A stretch of DNA of 64,000 bases from Pseudomonas cedrina subsp. cedrina. Its GTDB lineage: Bacteria; Pseudomonadota; Gammaproteobacteria; Pseudomonadales; Pseudomonadaceae. The notes below the pieces were generated by a model. The model saw only the letters and a list, made by a program, of their open reading frames with translations, had not been told where the DNA came from and did no database searches. Positions 55,557 to 64,000 of this stretch are shown piece by piece (within the stretch, counting starts at the first letter, position 1; each line of letters starts with the position of its first letter). The position numbers and the translations under genes were made by a program. Where the stretch lies: assembly GCF_001983175.1 (NCBI RefSeq), contig NZ_MNPW01000001.1:124001-188000 (forward strand), given 5' to 3'.

Positions 55557-56489
55557 CTAGCTGTGATCTGCTGCCTTGATCCGATCAACGACCCGGGATG
55601 CCAGGTCATCAGGACGGAATTTGGCCAGGAAGTCATCGGCACCGACCTTCTTGACCATCGCCTGGTTGAATACACCCGACAATGAAGTATGCAGGATGAT
55701 ATGCAATTTTTGCATGCGCGGGTCGCTGCGTATCTCGGCCGTGAGGGTGTAGCCGTCCATTTCCGGCATCTCGATGTCGGAAATCATCATCAAGAATTCT
55801 TCTTCGGGCTTCTTGCCTTCATCGACCAATTTGCGCAGGTAATCCAGCGCCTGACGGCCATCATTGAGGGCCACCACCTCCACGCCGACCGTTTGCAGGC
55901 AACGCGTCACCTGCTTACGCGCCACCGAGGAGTCGTCCACCGTCAGTACGCGCAGGGAGATTGCCTTGTGCGCCGTGTCGGCATCGACCACACCGACCGA
56001 GATCGTTTCCGACGTTGGCGCCACTTCGGCCAGAATTTTCTCGACGTCGATGATTTCCACCAACTGGTTATCAACCCGCGTCACGGCCGTGAGGTAGTGA
56101 TCGCGGCCAGTGCCCTTGGGTGGCGGATGGATCTCTTCCCAGTTCATGTTGACGATGCGTTCCACCGAGCGCACCAGGAAACCCTGGGTCTTGGTGTTGT
56201 ACTCGGTAATGATCACGAACGGGTTCTCGCGGTCCTGCAAACCCGCCGAACCGGTGGCCAGGGCCAGGTCAAGAATCGGGATCGTCGCGCCACGGATACT
56301 GGCAACGCCACATACCACCGGACTGGACTTGGGCATGATCGTCAGCTTGGGGCATTGCAACACTTCCCGCACCTTGAACACGTTGATGCCATATAGCTGC
56401 TTGCCATCGAGGCGAAAAAGCAACAACTCCAGGCGATTCTGCCCTACCAGCTGTGTGCGCTGGTTTACTGAATCCATTACTCCTGCCAT
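55557..56489 (-). CDS. cheV: Chemotaxis coupling protein CheV
   Basis: 310 residues. An N-terminal CheW domain (FRLDGKQLYGINVFKVREVL, residues 26-160) is fused to a receiver domain with LTVDDSSVARKQ and the phosphorylated Asp in MMISDIEMPEMDGYTL. It links chemoreceptors to CheA and takes part in adaptation. First gene of the cheV-cheR unit, divergent from flgA. Confidence 0.95.
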   Translation of the reverse strand: MAGVMDSVNQRTQLVGQNRLELLLFRLDGKQLYGINVFKVREVLQCPKLTIMPKSSPVVCGVASIRGATIPILDLALATGSAGLQDRENPFVIITEYNTKTQGFLVRSVERIVNMNWEEIHPPPKGTGRDHYLTAVTRVDNQLVEIIDVEKILAEVAPTSETISVGVVDADTAHKAISLRVLTVDDSSVARKQVTRCLQTVGVEVVALNDGRQALDYLRKLVDEGKKPEEEFLMMISDIEMPEMDGYTLTAEIRSDPRMQKLHIILHTSLSGVFNQAMVKKVGADDFLAKFRPDDLASRVVDRIKAADHS

Positions 56490-56571
56490 GCCCAGACTCC
56501 TACGCTAAAACCTTTGGGGGTGCGACGCGCACCCAACACGAAACGGCACGAGCTTTGCTATTTACTAGATC

Positions 56572-57336
56572 ATGGATATTAAAACGACGGTTTCCCGACG
56601 CCCCACCCTGATACGGTTTTGCAGATGCCTCTGCGTACCGCTGGCGCTGCTTGCCTTGGGCCTGGGCGCCACGGCCCGCGCTGATAACGTCACACTGCCT
56701 GATGTACTTATCGGCGTCACTCAGGGCTTTCTTGAGTTCACTGTAGAAGATTATCTGGCGACCACACAGACGCCGGGGCGTTATGAAATCCAGGTCAGCC
56801 AGTTGGACCCGCGCCTGCGCATGCCAATGTGCGACAAGGAATTGACAGCCACCCTGGAAAGTCCCGCCCAGCCCATCGGCCGCGTGACGGTCAAGGTGCG
56901 CTGCGAAGGCGCCTCGCCCTGGACCGTGTTCGTGCCGGCCCAGGTCAAGTTGTTCCGCGATGTGGTGGTGGTTGCGCGCCCGCTCAAGCGCACCGGCATC
57001 ATCGGTTTTGAGGACGTCGTGTTGCGCGAACGGGACATCAGCATGATCAGCCAGGGCTACCTGACTTCCGTTGATCAGGCCGTCGGGCAGAAACTGACCC
57101 GACCAGTGGTCACCGACCAAGTGATTACCCTGGTACATCTTGAGCAGGCCGAAGTGATTCGCAAGGGTGACCAGGTGGTGATTTCCGCCAGCAGTGGCGG
57201 GTTGAACGTAAAAATGCCGGGTGAAGCGCTGGCCAACGGTGGCATGAGCGAGCAGATCCGGGTCAAGAACCTCAACTCCAACCGCGTGATCAAGGCGCGG
57301 GTCACAGCCCCAGGGCAAGTGGAGGTCGCTTTATAG
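56572..57336 (+). CDS. flgA: Flagellar P-ring assembly chaperone FlgA
   Basis: 254 residues. A signal peptide (CVPLALLALGLGATARA) ends near residue 37. The C-terminal SAF domain (KRTGIIGFEDVVLRERDISM to NLNSNRVIKARVT) is typical. It helps FlgI assemble the P ring in the periplasm. First gene of the flgA-flgM-flgN group, 82 nt from the divergent cheV. Confidence 0.93.
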   Translation: MDIKTTVSRRPTLIRFCRCLCVPLALLALGLGATARADNVTLPDVLIGVTQGFLEFTVEDYLATTQTPGRYEIQVSQLDPRLRMPMCDKELTATLESPAQPIGRVTVKVRCEGASPWTVFVPAQVKLFRDVVVVARPLKRTGIIGFEDVVLRERDISMISQGYLTSVDQAVGQKLTRPVVTDQVITLVHLEQAEVIRKGDQVVISASSGGLNVKMPGEALANGGMSEQIRVKNLNSNRVIKARVTAPGQVEVAL

Positions 57337-57477
57337 ATCACTGGTACAGGACGCCGGCATTTCCTACACTGTGCACGAGAAGTCCCGTGTGGAGATTTAT
57401 TGTCATTCGCGCCTAAAGTTTGTTTGGGTATGGCCGAAAACATGGCAAGCGTCCAAATACCCAGAGGTTTTTTGATC

Positions 57478-57798
57478 ATGGTCATCGATTTCAGCCGTTT
57501 AAATAACACCCCGACGACGTCAGGCACTGCGCGTACTACCGGCAAGGAAAACGTAGAAGCCAAGGCCCCGCCACTGCCCGCCAAGGCAGAACAGGCGAGC
57601 GCCAGCCAGAGCGGGGAGTCCGTACACCTGAGCAATGAGGCTCAACAGTTGCAGAAGGTCACTGACTCGCTGCGCGATCAACCGGTGGTCAATAAAGCCC
57701 GTGTGGCCGAATTGAAACAGGCAATCGCCGATGGCAGCTATAAAGTCGACAGCAACCGTGTAGCCAGCAAGCTGCTCAATTTCGAAGCCGAGCGCTAG
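57478..57798 (+). CDS. flgM: Anti-sigma-28 factor FlgM
   Basis: 106 residues, mostly disordered N-terminus, with the sigma-binding region in [34 protein letters not shown] at the end. It holds FliA inactive until the hook is done and is then exported. The ATG at 57478 ([10 protein letters not shown]) has AGAGG about 10 nt upstream; the frame continues further up without similarity. Confidence 0.93.
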   Translation: MVIDFSRLNNTPTTSGTARTTGKENVEAKAPPLPAKAEQASASQSGESVHLSNEAQQLQKVTDSLRDQPVVNKARVAELKQAIADGSYKVDSNRVASKLLNFEAER

Positions 57799-57846
57799 GC
57801 AAAGGCCTGCGCCGGGCTTTTGGACGCTTAAACCCCAAGGCCAGCC

Positions 57847-58317
57847 ATGCATCACGACGAAAATCTGCTTCAACTGATCCTTGATGATCTTGAGCCGACG
57901 CAACAACTGCTCGAGTTGCTCAAGGAAGAATCCCTGGCGCTCTACGGCCGGGACATGCCGCTGCTGGAAGAAATTCTGGCGCGCAAGCAGTCGCTGATTG
58001 TCCTGCTGGAACAGCACGGCAAAAAACGCAGCCAGATCCTTATCAGCCTGGGCCTGCCGGCTGACCATGACGGCCTGGCGCAACTGGCCAGCCACTCCTC
58101 GGTCGGCGATCAATTGCTCGCCCAGAGTAAAGAACTCAATCAACTGCTCAGCCAGTGCCAGGAAGCCAACCTGCTCAACGGCCAGTCGATCCAGCTTCAA
58201 CAAGCTACGACCGCCAACCAGTTGCGCATACTTCACGGCGGCGAGCCTCCAGCGCTCTACAACGCGCAGGGTTCCACCTCGCGCCTGGTCAAGCCAAGCA
58301 CCCGCAGCCAAGCCTGA
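57847..58317 (+). CDS. flgN: Flagellar export chaperone FlgN
   Basis: 156 residues, highly helical and Leu/Gln-rich ([30 protein letters not shown] at the start). It chaperones the hook-junction proteins FlgK and FlgL. It starts 48 nt after flgM, its usual partner. Confidence 0.9.
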   Translation: MHHDENLLQLILDDLEPTQQLLELLKEESLALYGRDMPLLEEILARKQSLIVLLEQHGKKRSQILISLGLPADHDGLAQLASHSSVGDQLLAQSKELNQLLSQCQEANLLNGQSIQLQQATTANQLRILHGGEPPALYNAQGSTSRLVKPSTRSQA

Positions 58318-58414
58318 CGCGGGTTTTACAGCGTGGCCTATCCAAGGCGCGCCACATACTGGCAGAATGCCTGCTCTCGCGTGTAGTCGTATTTTGTCTG
58401 GAGATGGAAGAACC

Positions 58415-59164
58415 GTGTTCAACGCCCTTAATGCGGAAGATGCCCCGCAGCCCCCCAAGGTCCTCACCACGCCTCTGGAAATCGCCAGCACCTTGCGGAT
58501 GCTGCAAGAAAGTCACGACCCGCTGATCATCACCTTCCACGAACGCAGCCAGCGCTTCCAGAGCTATTTGGTGGACGTGGACCGTGACGGCCACAAGCTG
58601 ATTCTGGATGAGATGATTCCCCGCGACGGTGAACGCCATCTCGAAAGCGGCGAACCCTTTCGCATCGAAGGTTTCCACGACGGCGTGCGTGTCGCCTGGG
58701 AAAGCAAAGGCACCCTCACCGTCAGCGAAAAAGACGGCCACCGTGTCTACACCGGCAGCATGCCTGACGAGGTGGTCTACCATCAGCGTCGCAATGCCTT
58801 CCGCGCCGCCCTGAAGCTGGCGCAACTGATCAACATCGAACTCGATGGCGAGAAGCTCCAGCTGCCTGTGCGCGGCAAACTCCTGGATATTTCCGCCACC
58901 GGTTGCAAACTGCGCTTTGAGGGGGACATTTCCGAGCGCCTGCAGCTGGGCCAGGTCTACGAGCGCTTCATGGCCGCCCTGCCCTTTGGCAGCATGACCA
59001 CCTCGGTCGAGCTGCGCTACCTGCACTTCGAAGAACGGATCAACATTACCTTCGCCGGCGTGCGCTTTCACAACATGAGCGGCCTGGTGCAGCGTCAAGT
59101 CGAACGTTTTGTCTACCAGCTGCAACGCGAAGCGCGGCGCTTCGACAAAGACGACGATTTTTAA
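58415..59164 (+). CDS. ycgR: c-di-GMP-binding flagellar brake protein YcgR
   Basis: 249 residues. An N-terminal YcgR domain precedes a PilZ domain with the RRNAFR motif (RxxxR, near 127-132) and DISATGCKL (DxSxxG, near 160), which bind c-di-GMP. It slows the flagellar motor when c-di-GMP is high. The GTG at 58415 has GGAGA upstream; no closer ATG fits. It ends the flgAMN-ycgR series. Confidence 0.9.
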   Translation: MFNALNAEDAPQPPKVLTTPLEIASTLRMLQESHDPLIITFHERSQRFQSYLVDVDRDGHKLILDEMIPRDGERHLESGEPFRIEGFHDGVRVAWESKGTLTVSEKDGHRVYTGSMPDEVVYHQRRNAFRAALKLAQLINIELDGEKLQLPVRGKLLDISATGCKLRFEGDISERLQLGQVYERFMAALPFGSMTTSVELRYLHFEERINITFAGVRFHNMSGLVQRQVERFVYQLQREARRFDKDDDF

Positions 59165-59177
59165 CCTGAAATCGCGA

Positions 59178-59216
59178 TAAAAAAACGGGCGGTTCCTGAT
59201 GGGAACCGCCCGTTTT
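59178..59216. terminator. Bidirectional terminator between ycgR and the MFS gene
   Basis: A 15-bp stem (AAACGGGCGGTTCC/GGAACCGCCCGTTT, 5-nt loop) is flanked by A-run and T-run, so it can end both convergent transcripts. Confidence 0.9.
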
Positions 59217-59221
59217 TGCGT

Positions 59222-60607
59222 TCAGGGGCGCGCCCTGCTCAAGTCATGCGGATGCTCTTCGGGACCCAGCGGCTCCGGCGGCCCTTCGAAGGGCGGCTCA
59301 TCGGTCGATGGCTGCGCATCGTCTTGCGGTTCCGGGTCGGGCACGCTCACCTGCATCTGCTCCTGCACCACCTGCTCGTCTACCCGTGGATCGAGCGCAG
59401 CCACCAACGGCGAACTGGACATGCTGTCGGGCATTGCCACGTGATGCAGCGGCGCGTCTTCCACCTGATGCAGGTTGGTGACGGCTTTGGGGCGGATTCG
59501 CCATACCAGGATCAGCGCGCACAGGCTGAAAAACGCATACAGCATCTGGTTGCCGAAGAGCTTCATGATTACCCCGGCCAGCAGCGGCCCGATGCTGGCG
59601 CCGATGCCATAGGTCACCAACAGCATGGCCGTCAGCGATACCCGGCGATCACCTTCCACATGGTCGTTGGAGAACGCCACGGCCAGCGGGTACAGGCAGA
59701 ATTGCACCAGCGAACATAGGAAGCCCGCCACGAACAGCACCTCCAGCGGCACGTGGGTCATGATCGCCAGGGGCAGTGCCGCCACGGCCAGGCACAAGGC
59801 AAAGCAGCGGATCAACAGCGCTCGGTCATACCGGTCCGATAACCAGCCCAACGGCCACTGCACCAACAGGCCGGCAAAAATGCAGCTACCCATGAACAAA
59901 CCGACCTGCTCGGTCGTCAGCCCTTGCTGGGACGCATACAGCGGCGCCAGGCCGTAGAATGAGCCGACGATCAACCCGGCCCCCAGCACCGTACTCAGCG
60001 ACTGCGGCACGCGCTTGATAAAGAAGCGCGGTTCCATCGGCGCAGGATGCAGCGCCGCCGGGTGAATGCGCCGGGTCATTGCCACCGGCACAAGGCACAG
60101 GGCAAAGCACAGCGCTACCAGCATCAACAGCTCGAGGCCAAGCTGGGGATGCAGCACCAGGATCAATTGCCCCAGCACCAGGCCGAGGTAGGACGCGATC
60201 ATGTACAGGCTGAACACCACGCCACGCTGCTTGGCGTCCGCCTGCTCATTGAGCCAGCTTTCGATGACCATGTACTGGCACATCATCCCCAGGCCCACGA
60301 TCACCCGCAACACGATCCAGGCTGGCAGCCAGTCGACCAGGCCGTGGCCCAGCACCGCCGCGCCGACGATGCCGGCACAAGTGGCGTAGGCCCGGATGTG
60401 CCCGACCCGAGCAATCAGGCGGTGCCCGATCTTGCCACCCAGCACCAAACCAAAGTAGTTGGCGGCCATCAGCGCACCCACCCACAGGCTGTCGACATTG
60501 TCGGCCGCCAGGCGCAAAGCCAGGTAAGTGCTGAGCAGGCCGGAGCCGATCAACATCATCAAGGACGCGAAATAAAGGGCTCGAAAAGATTTCCAGATCT
60601 GGCGCAT
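59222..60607 (-). CDS. MFS transporter with disordered acidic/Pro-rich C-terminus
   Basis: 461 residues. Twelve hydrophobic segments to about residue 395, with motif GKIGHRLIARVGHIRAYA near 59 and PLGWLSDRYDRALLIRCFA near 255. Resembles YcaD-type MFS proteins. The last 65 residues (Asp/Pro/Glu-rich) are cytoplasmic and unusual for the family. Substrate unknown. Confidence 0.85.
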   Translation of the reverse strand: MRQIWKSFRALYFASLMMLIGSGLLSTYLALRLAADNVDSLWVGALMAANYFGLVLGGKIGHRLIARVGHIRAYATCAGIVGAAVLGHGLVDWLPAWIVLRVIVGLGMMCQYMVIESWLNEQADAKQRGVVFSLYMIASYLGLVLGQLILVLHPQLGLELLMLVALCFALCLVPVAMTRRIHPAALHPAPMEPRFFIKRVPQSLSTVLGAGLIVGSFYGLAPLYASQQGLTTEQVGLFMGSCIFAGLLVQWPLGWLSDRYDRALLIRCFALCLAVAALPLAIMTHVPLEVLFVAGFLCSLVQFCLYPLAVAFSNDHVEGDRRVSLTAMLLVTYGIGASIGPLLAGVIMKLFGNQMLYAFFSLCALILVWRIRPKAVTNLHQVEDAPLHHVAMPDSMSSSPLVAALDPRVDEQVVQEQMQVSVPDPEPQDDAQPSTDEPPFEGPPEPLGPEEHPHDLSRARP

Positions 60608-60833
60608 CGGCGTTCCGAGCGGCTCCTTGCGGTAAGAATCAGGGCTATCGGCATGATAGTCCGCGGTAGTCAGTTCCGGACAGGCGGTTTGCGCCGTTCC
60701 GGGGATTATTTTGCCTACAGCTCAGACGCTGCCCGGCTGCTTGCAAGGTACATGGATTGCGATAAATACACTGCGCACGTGCTGTGAACCCTGAACATCG
60801 GCAAGGTTCGACCCGAGTGTGAAAAGCGCGCAC

Positions 60834-60870
60834 AAAAAAGCCCTGCCAGAAGGTCTGGGCAGGGCTTTTG
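60834..60870 (-). terminator. Terminator of tRNA-Arg
   Basis: On the minus strand AAAAGCCCTGCC/GGCAGGGCTTTT with a 10-nt loop and TTTTTT at its end, 4 nt after the CCA of the tRNA gene. Confidence 0.88.
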
Positions 60871-60874
60871 GATC

Positions 60875-60951
60875 TGGTGTCCCAGGGCCGGTTCGAACGG
60901 CCAACCTTCCCCTTAGGAGGGGGATGCTCTATCCAATTGAGCTACTGGGAC
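60875..60951 (-). tRNA. tRNA-Arg (anticodon CCT)
   Basis: 77 nt including an encoded CCA. The acceptor stem GTCCCAG/CTGGGAC, D-arm GCTC/GAGC, anticodon arm TCCCC-CTCCTAA-GGGGA with CCT, and T-arm GGCCG-TTCGAAC-CGGCC all pair. It decodes AGG. A phage-type integrase or attachment duplication is not visible next to it. Confidence 0.95.
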
Positions 60952-61208
60952 AAGTGACAGCCGCGGCGCCAAGTGCGCGGCGACGGACGGCGTGCATGTT
61001 AACGGCCAAGGTGGGTTTTGTCATGTCGTCCTTAGGCTTTTTGAATGTAGGCCGCTCCCTGCACAAGCGAGCATGGTTTGGCCCCGCAAATACTGGCGCT
61101 TGAGACCGTCGTGCAAAATGCACTGCTGCACGACACCCGCATTGCAAATTGCAACCTTCCGGTCATTCATACAACCATTAAGCCATTGATTTTATTGGTT
61201 TATTACCT
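60952..61208. other. Intergenic region with TGCA-rich palindromes
   Basis: Includes the tRNA promoter on the minus strand and, at about 61111-61155, TGCAAAATGCA and two TTGCAA palindromes one base apart. These lie 55-100 bp upstream of a sigma-54 promoter, so may be enhancer sites. No gene. Confidence 0.5.
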
Positions 61209-61224
61209 TGGCACGACAACTGCA
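61209..61224 (+). promoter_or_regulatory. Sigma-54 promoter of the small-membrane-protein pair
   Basis: TGGCAC-N5-CTGCA, one mismatch from consensus, with correct GG-N10-GC spacing. The predicted start is about 36 nt before the first ATG. Confidence 0.65.
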
Positions 61225-61270
61225 ATACTTCTCCTACAAATCCAGCCAGCCACGACGTTAAGCGGAGAAC

Positions 61271-61504
61271 ATGACCATGAACAGTGCCTTTCTGTTAGCC
61301 CTCAACACCGTAGCCCTGGCTGCATTGGTAACCTTTCACTTTCAATCGTCCGGCAATAACGATCCTGCGCAGCTCAGCCAGGCGGTGCCACACCACTTGC
61401 AGCAGCGTCCGCAACTAGCGGTGATGACGCCAAACGCACAGCTGCCGGTACGTGTGACCCAAGGCACTCAGCAAGCGCCTGCATCCGAACACTGGGTTTT
61501 CTGA
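61271..61504 (+). CDS. Small hypothetical membrane-anchored protein
   Basis: 77 residues. One membrane segment near residues 5-22 (SAFLLALNTVALAALVTFHF) is followed by a Gln/Pro/His-rich soluble tail, so it could be a signal anchor. CGGAGA precedes the ATG at 61271. It forms a pair with the next gene under a sigma-54 promoter. No family recognised. Confidence 0.65.
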   Translation: MTMNSAFLLALNTVALAALVTFHFQSSGNNDPAQLSQAVPHHLQQRPQLAVMTPNAQLPVRVTQGTQQAPASEHWVF

Positions 61505-61515
61505 GGAAGTTGGTG

Positions 61516-61695
61516 ATGAGCAAATTTGCCTGGCTGTTTATGTGCCTGACCGCGTTCACCGGTCTTCTGGGTTTGAACGCTGAGTCGCAAGACGGCCAGA
61601 CCACCGCATTTATCGCCAGCGGCGTATTTGCCAGCCTGTTCCTGCTGACCCTGATCATGGGTCGTCGCTTCAAGTTCGACCCCATCCTGCGCTGA
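61516..61695 (+). CDS. Small hypothetical two-span membrane protein
   Basis: 59 residues. Two hydrophobic segments (KFAWLFMCLTAFTGLLGL and FIASGVFASLFLLTLIMG) with a short polar loop and a basic tail RRFKFDPILR. GAGGAAG lies upstream of the ATG at 61516. It is 11 nt after the previous gene, so co-transcribed. No family recognised. Confidence 0.65.
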   Translation: MSKFAWLFMCLTAFTGLLGLNAESQDGQTTAFIASGVFASLFLLTLIMGRRFKFDPILR

Positions 61696-62075
61696 ACCCC
61701 CTCCGCTACCTTATGTCGCCTCGCCCTCGCTAATCGGCAAATTGCCACTAGTCTTAAAGCTAGGGGCAAAAGGCCACTTTGCGATAGGATGTGCGGCCTC
61801 AAACCCTGTGGTGGCCTGGACTTGCGAGAAGTTCCCTCAGGGAATCGCGCGTAGCCCGGTTTTCCAACCAGTCCGCAAAAATGCAAATGAGTGCTGGCAT
61901 AAAGCCTTTAGTCAGTTCAATATTTGTCACAGAATTGACGCCAAGGAACTGGCAAATCTGAGGCATGATGCGGCCTCTTTGCAATTCGGGTTGAACTTTG
62001 GTCGTGAGTCTTGTCTTAACACTCATCTTGCGGCCAATTCCAGAAACCGCTCCCCTGAACTAACCGGTTAAATAT
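61696..62075 (+). other. Leader and promoter region of amrZ
   Basis: 380 nt without a gene. GAACTT (61993-61998) and TCTTA (62014-62018) resemble an AlgU (sigma-22) promoter, though the 15-bp spacer is one short of usual. amrZ is AlgU-dependent in P. aeruginosa. Confidence 0.5.
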
Positions 62076-62402
62076 ATGCGCCCATTGAAACAGGCAATTT
62101 ATTCCAGCCGTACGGCTGACAAGTTCGTCGTACGTCTGCCAGACGGAATGCGGGAACGCATTGCCGAGGTGGCTCGCAATCATCACCGCAGCATGAACTC
62201 CGAAATCATCGCGCGCCTGGAACAAAGCCTCATTCAGGAAGGTGCCTTGGGCGAAGAGTTGAGCATGCGCCTGGACAGCCCCGAGCTGTCGCTGCACGAA
62301 CGCGAACTGCTGCAGCGTTTTCGTCAGCTCTCCCACCGTCAGCAAAATGCTCTCGTCTCGCTTATCGCGCATGACGTCGAGGCGGCCGCAGAAGCCAATT
62401 GA
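62076..62402 (+). CDS. amrZ: Ribbon-helix-helix regulator AmrZ (AlgZ)
   Basis: 108 residues, same length as P. aeruginosa AmrZ and very similar: MRPLKQA, then the ribbon-helix-helix [37 protein letters not shown] (16-52), and the conserved C-terminal oligomerisation part [29 protein letters not shown]. It regulates alginate, motility, c-di-GMP turnover and exopolysaccharides. A strong terminator follows. Confidence 0.93.
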   Translation: MRPLKQAIYSSRTADKFVVRLPDGMRERIAEVARNHHRSMNSEIIARLEQSLIQEGALGEELSMRLDSPELSLHERELLQRFRQLSHRQQNALVSLIAHDVEAAAEAN

Positions 62403-62419
62403 TTCGCGACTGAAAGCCG

Positions 62420-62448
62420 AAGCCAGCTAAATGCTGGCTTTTTTTTGC
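62420..62448 (+). terminator. Terminator of amrZ
   Basis: AAGCCAGC/GCTGGCTT with a 5-nt loop and eight T, 18 nt after the stop. Confidence 0.9.
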
Positions 62449-62469
62449 GTGGAATTTGAGGGGGCAGCC

Positions 62470-62567
62470 GTAGGAGCGAGCTTGCTCGCGAAAAACTTGA
62501 GTGCGCGGCAGGCAGTCAGGGTTTACGCGTTATCGTTGACGATCTTCGCTGGCAAGCCAGCTCCTAC
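62470..62567. repeat. Diverged REPIN (TAGGAGCGAGCTTGCTCGCGAA / GGCAAGCCAGCTCCTA)
   Basis: The arms begin GTAGGAGC rather than GTGGGAGC and the two arms belong to different subtypes. A different palindrome group from the others in the window. Confidence 0.8.
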
Positions 62568-62592
62568 AGGGGAGCCGGCCAGCGTGCAGGGT

Positions 62593-64000
62593 TTAGAGCA
62601 GGAAGATGGTAGCCAGGCCCAGGAAGATGAAAAAGCCACCACTGTCGGTCATGGCGGTGATCATCACGCTGGCACCCATGGCAGGGTCACGCCCAATGCG
62701 GGCCAGGGTCATCGGGATCAACACGCCCATCAGCGCCGCCAGCAGCAGGTTGAGGGTCATGGCGGCCGTCATGACCACGCCGAGTGACCAGCTGCCATAC
62801 AACAAATAGGCCACCACGCCGATCACCCCACCCCAGACCAGGCCATTGATAAGGCCCACGGCCAGCTCTTTGCGCAGCAGGCGCGAGGAGTTGGCGGTAC
62901 TCACCTGATCCAGCGCCATGGCGCGCACAATCATGGTGATGGTCTGGTTACCGGAGTTACCGCCAATACCGGCCACGATCGGCATCAACGCCGCCAGGGC
63001 GACCAGTTTCTCGATCGAGCCTTCAAACAAGCCGATCACCCGGGAAGCGATAAACGCGGTAATCAGGTTGACCGCCAGCCAGGCCCAGCGGTTACGCAGC
63101 GAACGCCAGACGGATGCGAAAATATCTTCCTCTTCACGCAGACCCGCCATGTTGAGGACTTCGGTTTCACTCTCTTCACGAATCAGGTCGACGATTTCAT
63201 CGATGGTCAAACGGCCAATCAATTTGCCGTTCTTGTCCACCACCGGCGCCGAGATCAAGTCATAACGCTCGAATGCCTGCGCGGCATCGTAGGCGTCTTC
63301 ATCCGGATGGAAACTCACGGTGTCGCTGGCCATCAGGTCCGCAACTTTCTTGTCCGGGTCGTTGACCAGCAGGCGCTTGATCGGCAGGACGCCCTTCAGG
63401 ATGCCTTCGTAATCGACCACGAACAGCTTGTCGGTATGGCCGGGCAGCTCCTTGAGACGACGCAGGTAACGCAGGACCACTTCCAGGCTGACATCTTCGC
63501 GGATGGTGACCATCTCGAAGTCCATCAGCGCGCCGACCTGATCGTCGTCGTACGACAACGCCGAGCGCACGCGCTCACGCTGCTGAGTGTCCAGCGCTTC
63601 CATCAGCTCATGGACAACATCACGGGGCAGTTCAGGCGCCAGGTCGGCCAGTTCGTCGGCGTCCATCTCCTTGGCGGCGGCCAGGAGCTCATGATCGTCC
63701 ATGTCGGCGATCAGGGTTTCACGGACCGAGTCGGATACTTCAAGCAGGATATCGCCGTCACGGTCGGCCTTGACCAACTGCCAGAGGGCCAGTCGATCAT
63801 CCAGCGGCAAGGCTTCGAGAATATAGGCGACGTCGGCGGAGTGCAGGTCATCGAGCTTGCGTTGCAGCTCAACGAGGTTTTGCCGGTGAACCAGGTTTTC
63901 GACCAGGTTGTTATTCGGGCCTTCCTGGCGATGCGTGAGGTCTTCGACCACGCGCTGGCGCTGCAGCAACTCGATGACTTGAGCCAGGCGATCCTGCAGG
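62593..64000 (-). CDS. mgtE: Magnesium transporter MgtE (5' truncated)
   Basis: About 469 residues to the window edge; the first residues lie beyond 64000. N-terminal MgtE_N helical domain (LVELQRKLDDLHSADVAYILEALP), two CBS domains (MDFEMVTIREDVSLEVVLRYLRR and ASDTVSFHPDEDAYDAAQAFERY), then five hydrophobic segments with GIGGNSGNQTITMIVRAMA. It is a Mg channel gated by cytosolic Mg. The stop lies 25 nt from a REPIN. Confidence 0.94.
   Translation of the reverse strand, partial: LQDRLAQVIELLQRQRVVEDLTHRQEGPNNNLVENLVHRQNLVELQRKLDDLHSADVAYILEALPLDDRLALWQLVKADRDGDILLEVSDSVRETLIADMDDHELLAAAKEMDADELADLAPELPRDVVHELMEALDTQQRERVRSALSYDDDQVGALMDFEMVTIREDVSLEVVLRYLRRLKELPGHTDKLFVVDYEGILKGVLPIKRLLVNDPDKKVADLMASDTVSFHPDEDAYDAAQAFERYDLISAPVVDKNGKLIGRLTIDEIVDLIREESETEVLNMAGLREEEDIFASVWRSLRNRWAWLAVNLITAFIASRVIGLFEGSIEKLVALAALMPIVAGIGGNSGNQTITMIVRAMALDQVSTANSSRLLRKELAVGLINGLVWGGVIGVVAYLLYGSWSLGVVMTAAMTLNLLLAALMGVLIPMTLARIGRDPAMGASVMITAMTDSGGFFIFLGLATIFLL

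Noticed and set aside
60875..60951. tRNA-Arg as an integration site for an island
   Set aside because: No integrase and no repeated 3' tRNA end seen nearby.

Overview
This 64 kb window is a chromosomal segment of a fluorescent Pseudomonas, most like the P. fluorescens/P. synxantha/SBW25 group. The gene order tatD-holB-tmk-mltG-pabC-fabF-acpP-fabG-fabD-plsX-rpmF-yceD-maf-sppA-HAD-rluC-rne is a Pseudomonas backbone order. The GC-rich codon use and dense REPIN-type palindromes (GTGGGAGC...GCTCCCAC) between genes also fit this group. The species call is inference from memory of such genomes; no database was searched.

Layout. 1-4.2 kb: the end of ETF-ubiquinone oxidoreductase, an AraC regulator divergent from a zinc alcohol dehydrogenase, and an IclR regulator. 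4.3-8.7 kb: an L-arabinose-type ABC importer (araFGH) with a sugar-dehydrogenase-like SDR. 8.9-12 kb: a GNAT acetyltransferase, an MFS transporter and three small stress-type proteins. 12-16.3 kb: a GntR/ADP-ribosylglycohydrolase/NCS1 permease/PfkB kinase operon that looks like the enteric yegTUVW locus with a different transporter. 16.3-19.5 kb: DUF1285, a DUF4823 lipoprotein, a moaA paralogue and a TetR regulator. 19.7-33.2 kb: a probable RgsA small RNA, then the fatty-acid/cell-envelope backbone, in which pilZ is missing between holB and tatD. 33.2-37.1 kb: RNase E with a leader of about 700 nt. 37.2-39 kb: a composite repeat, then mocA-xdhC. 39.1-43.3 kb: dctA with a sigma-54 promoter and two enhancer-like palindromes, then phoPQ preceded by a small exported protein where oprH is expected. 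43.4-50.1 kb: a phosphopantetheinyl transferase, an RstAB-like two-component system, and nrdA with tandem NrdR-like boxes and DnaA boxes.

50.2-51.4 kb is the most unusual gene. It is a 349-aa protein with a Pro/Gly-rich linker and a papain/calpain-like QGxxGNC...GGHS cysteine-peptidase signature. It sits alone between two terminators, and 44 nt upstream of its start is a near-perfect hrp box (GGAACG-N16-CCACTGA). It is a candidate HrpL-dependent type III effector, inserted where nrdB would normally follow nrdA.

51.4-59.2 kb is a flagellar/chemotaxis block: flgBCDE (with a sigma-54 promoter), cheR, cheV, and divergent flgA-flgM-flgN-ycgR. 59.2-64 kb holds an MFS transporter, tRNA-Arg(CCT), two small membrane proteins behind a sigma-54 promoter, amrZ, and the truncated start of mgtE. 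Several regulators here (AmrZ, YcgR, FlgM, CheV, RgsA) relate to motility and lifestyle switching, but most of the window is housekeeping with small accessory inserts.
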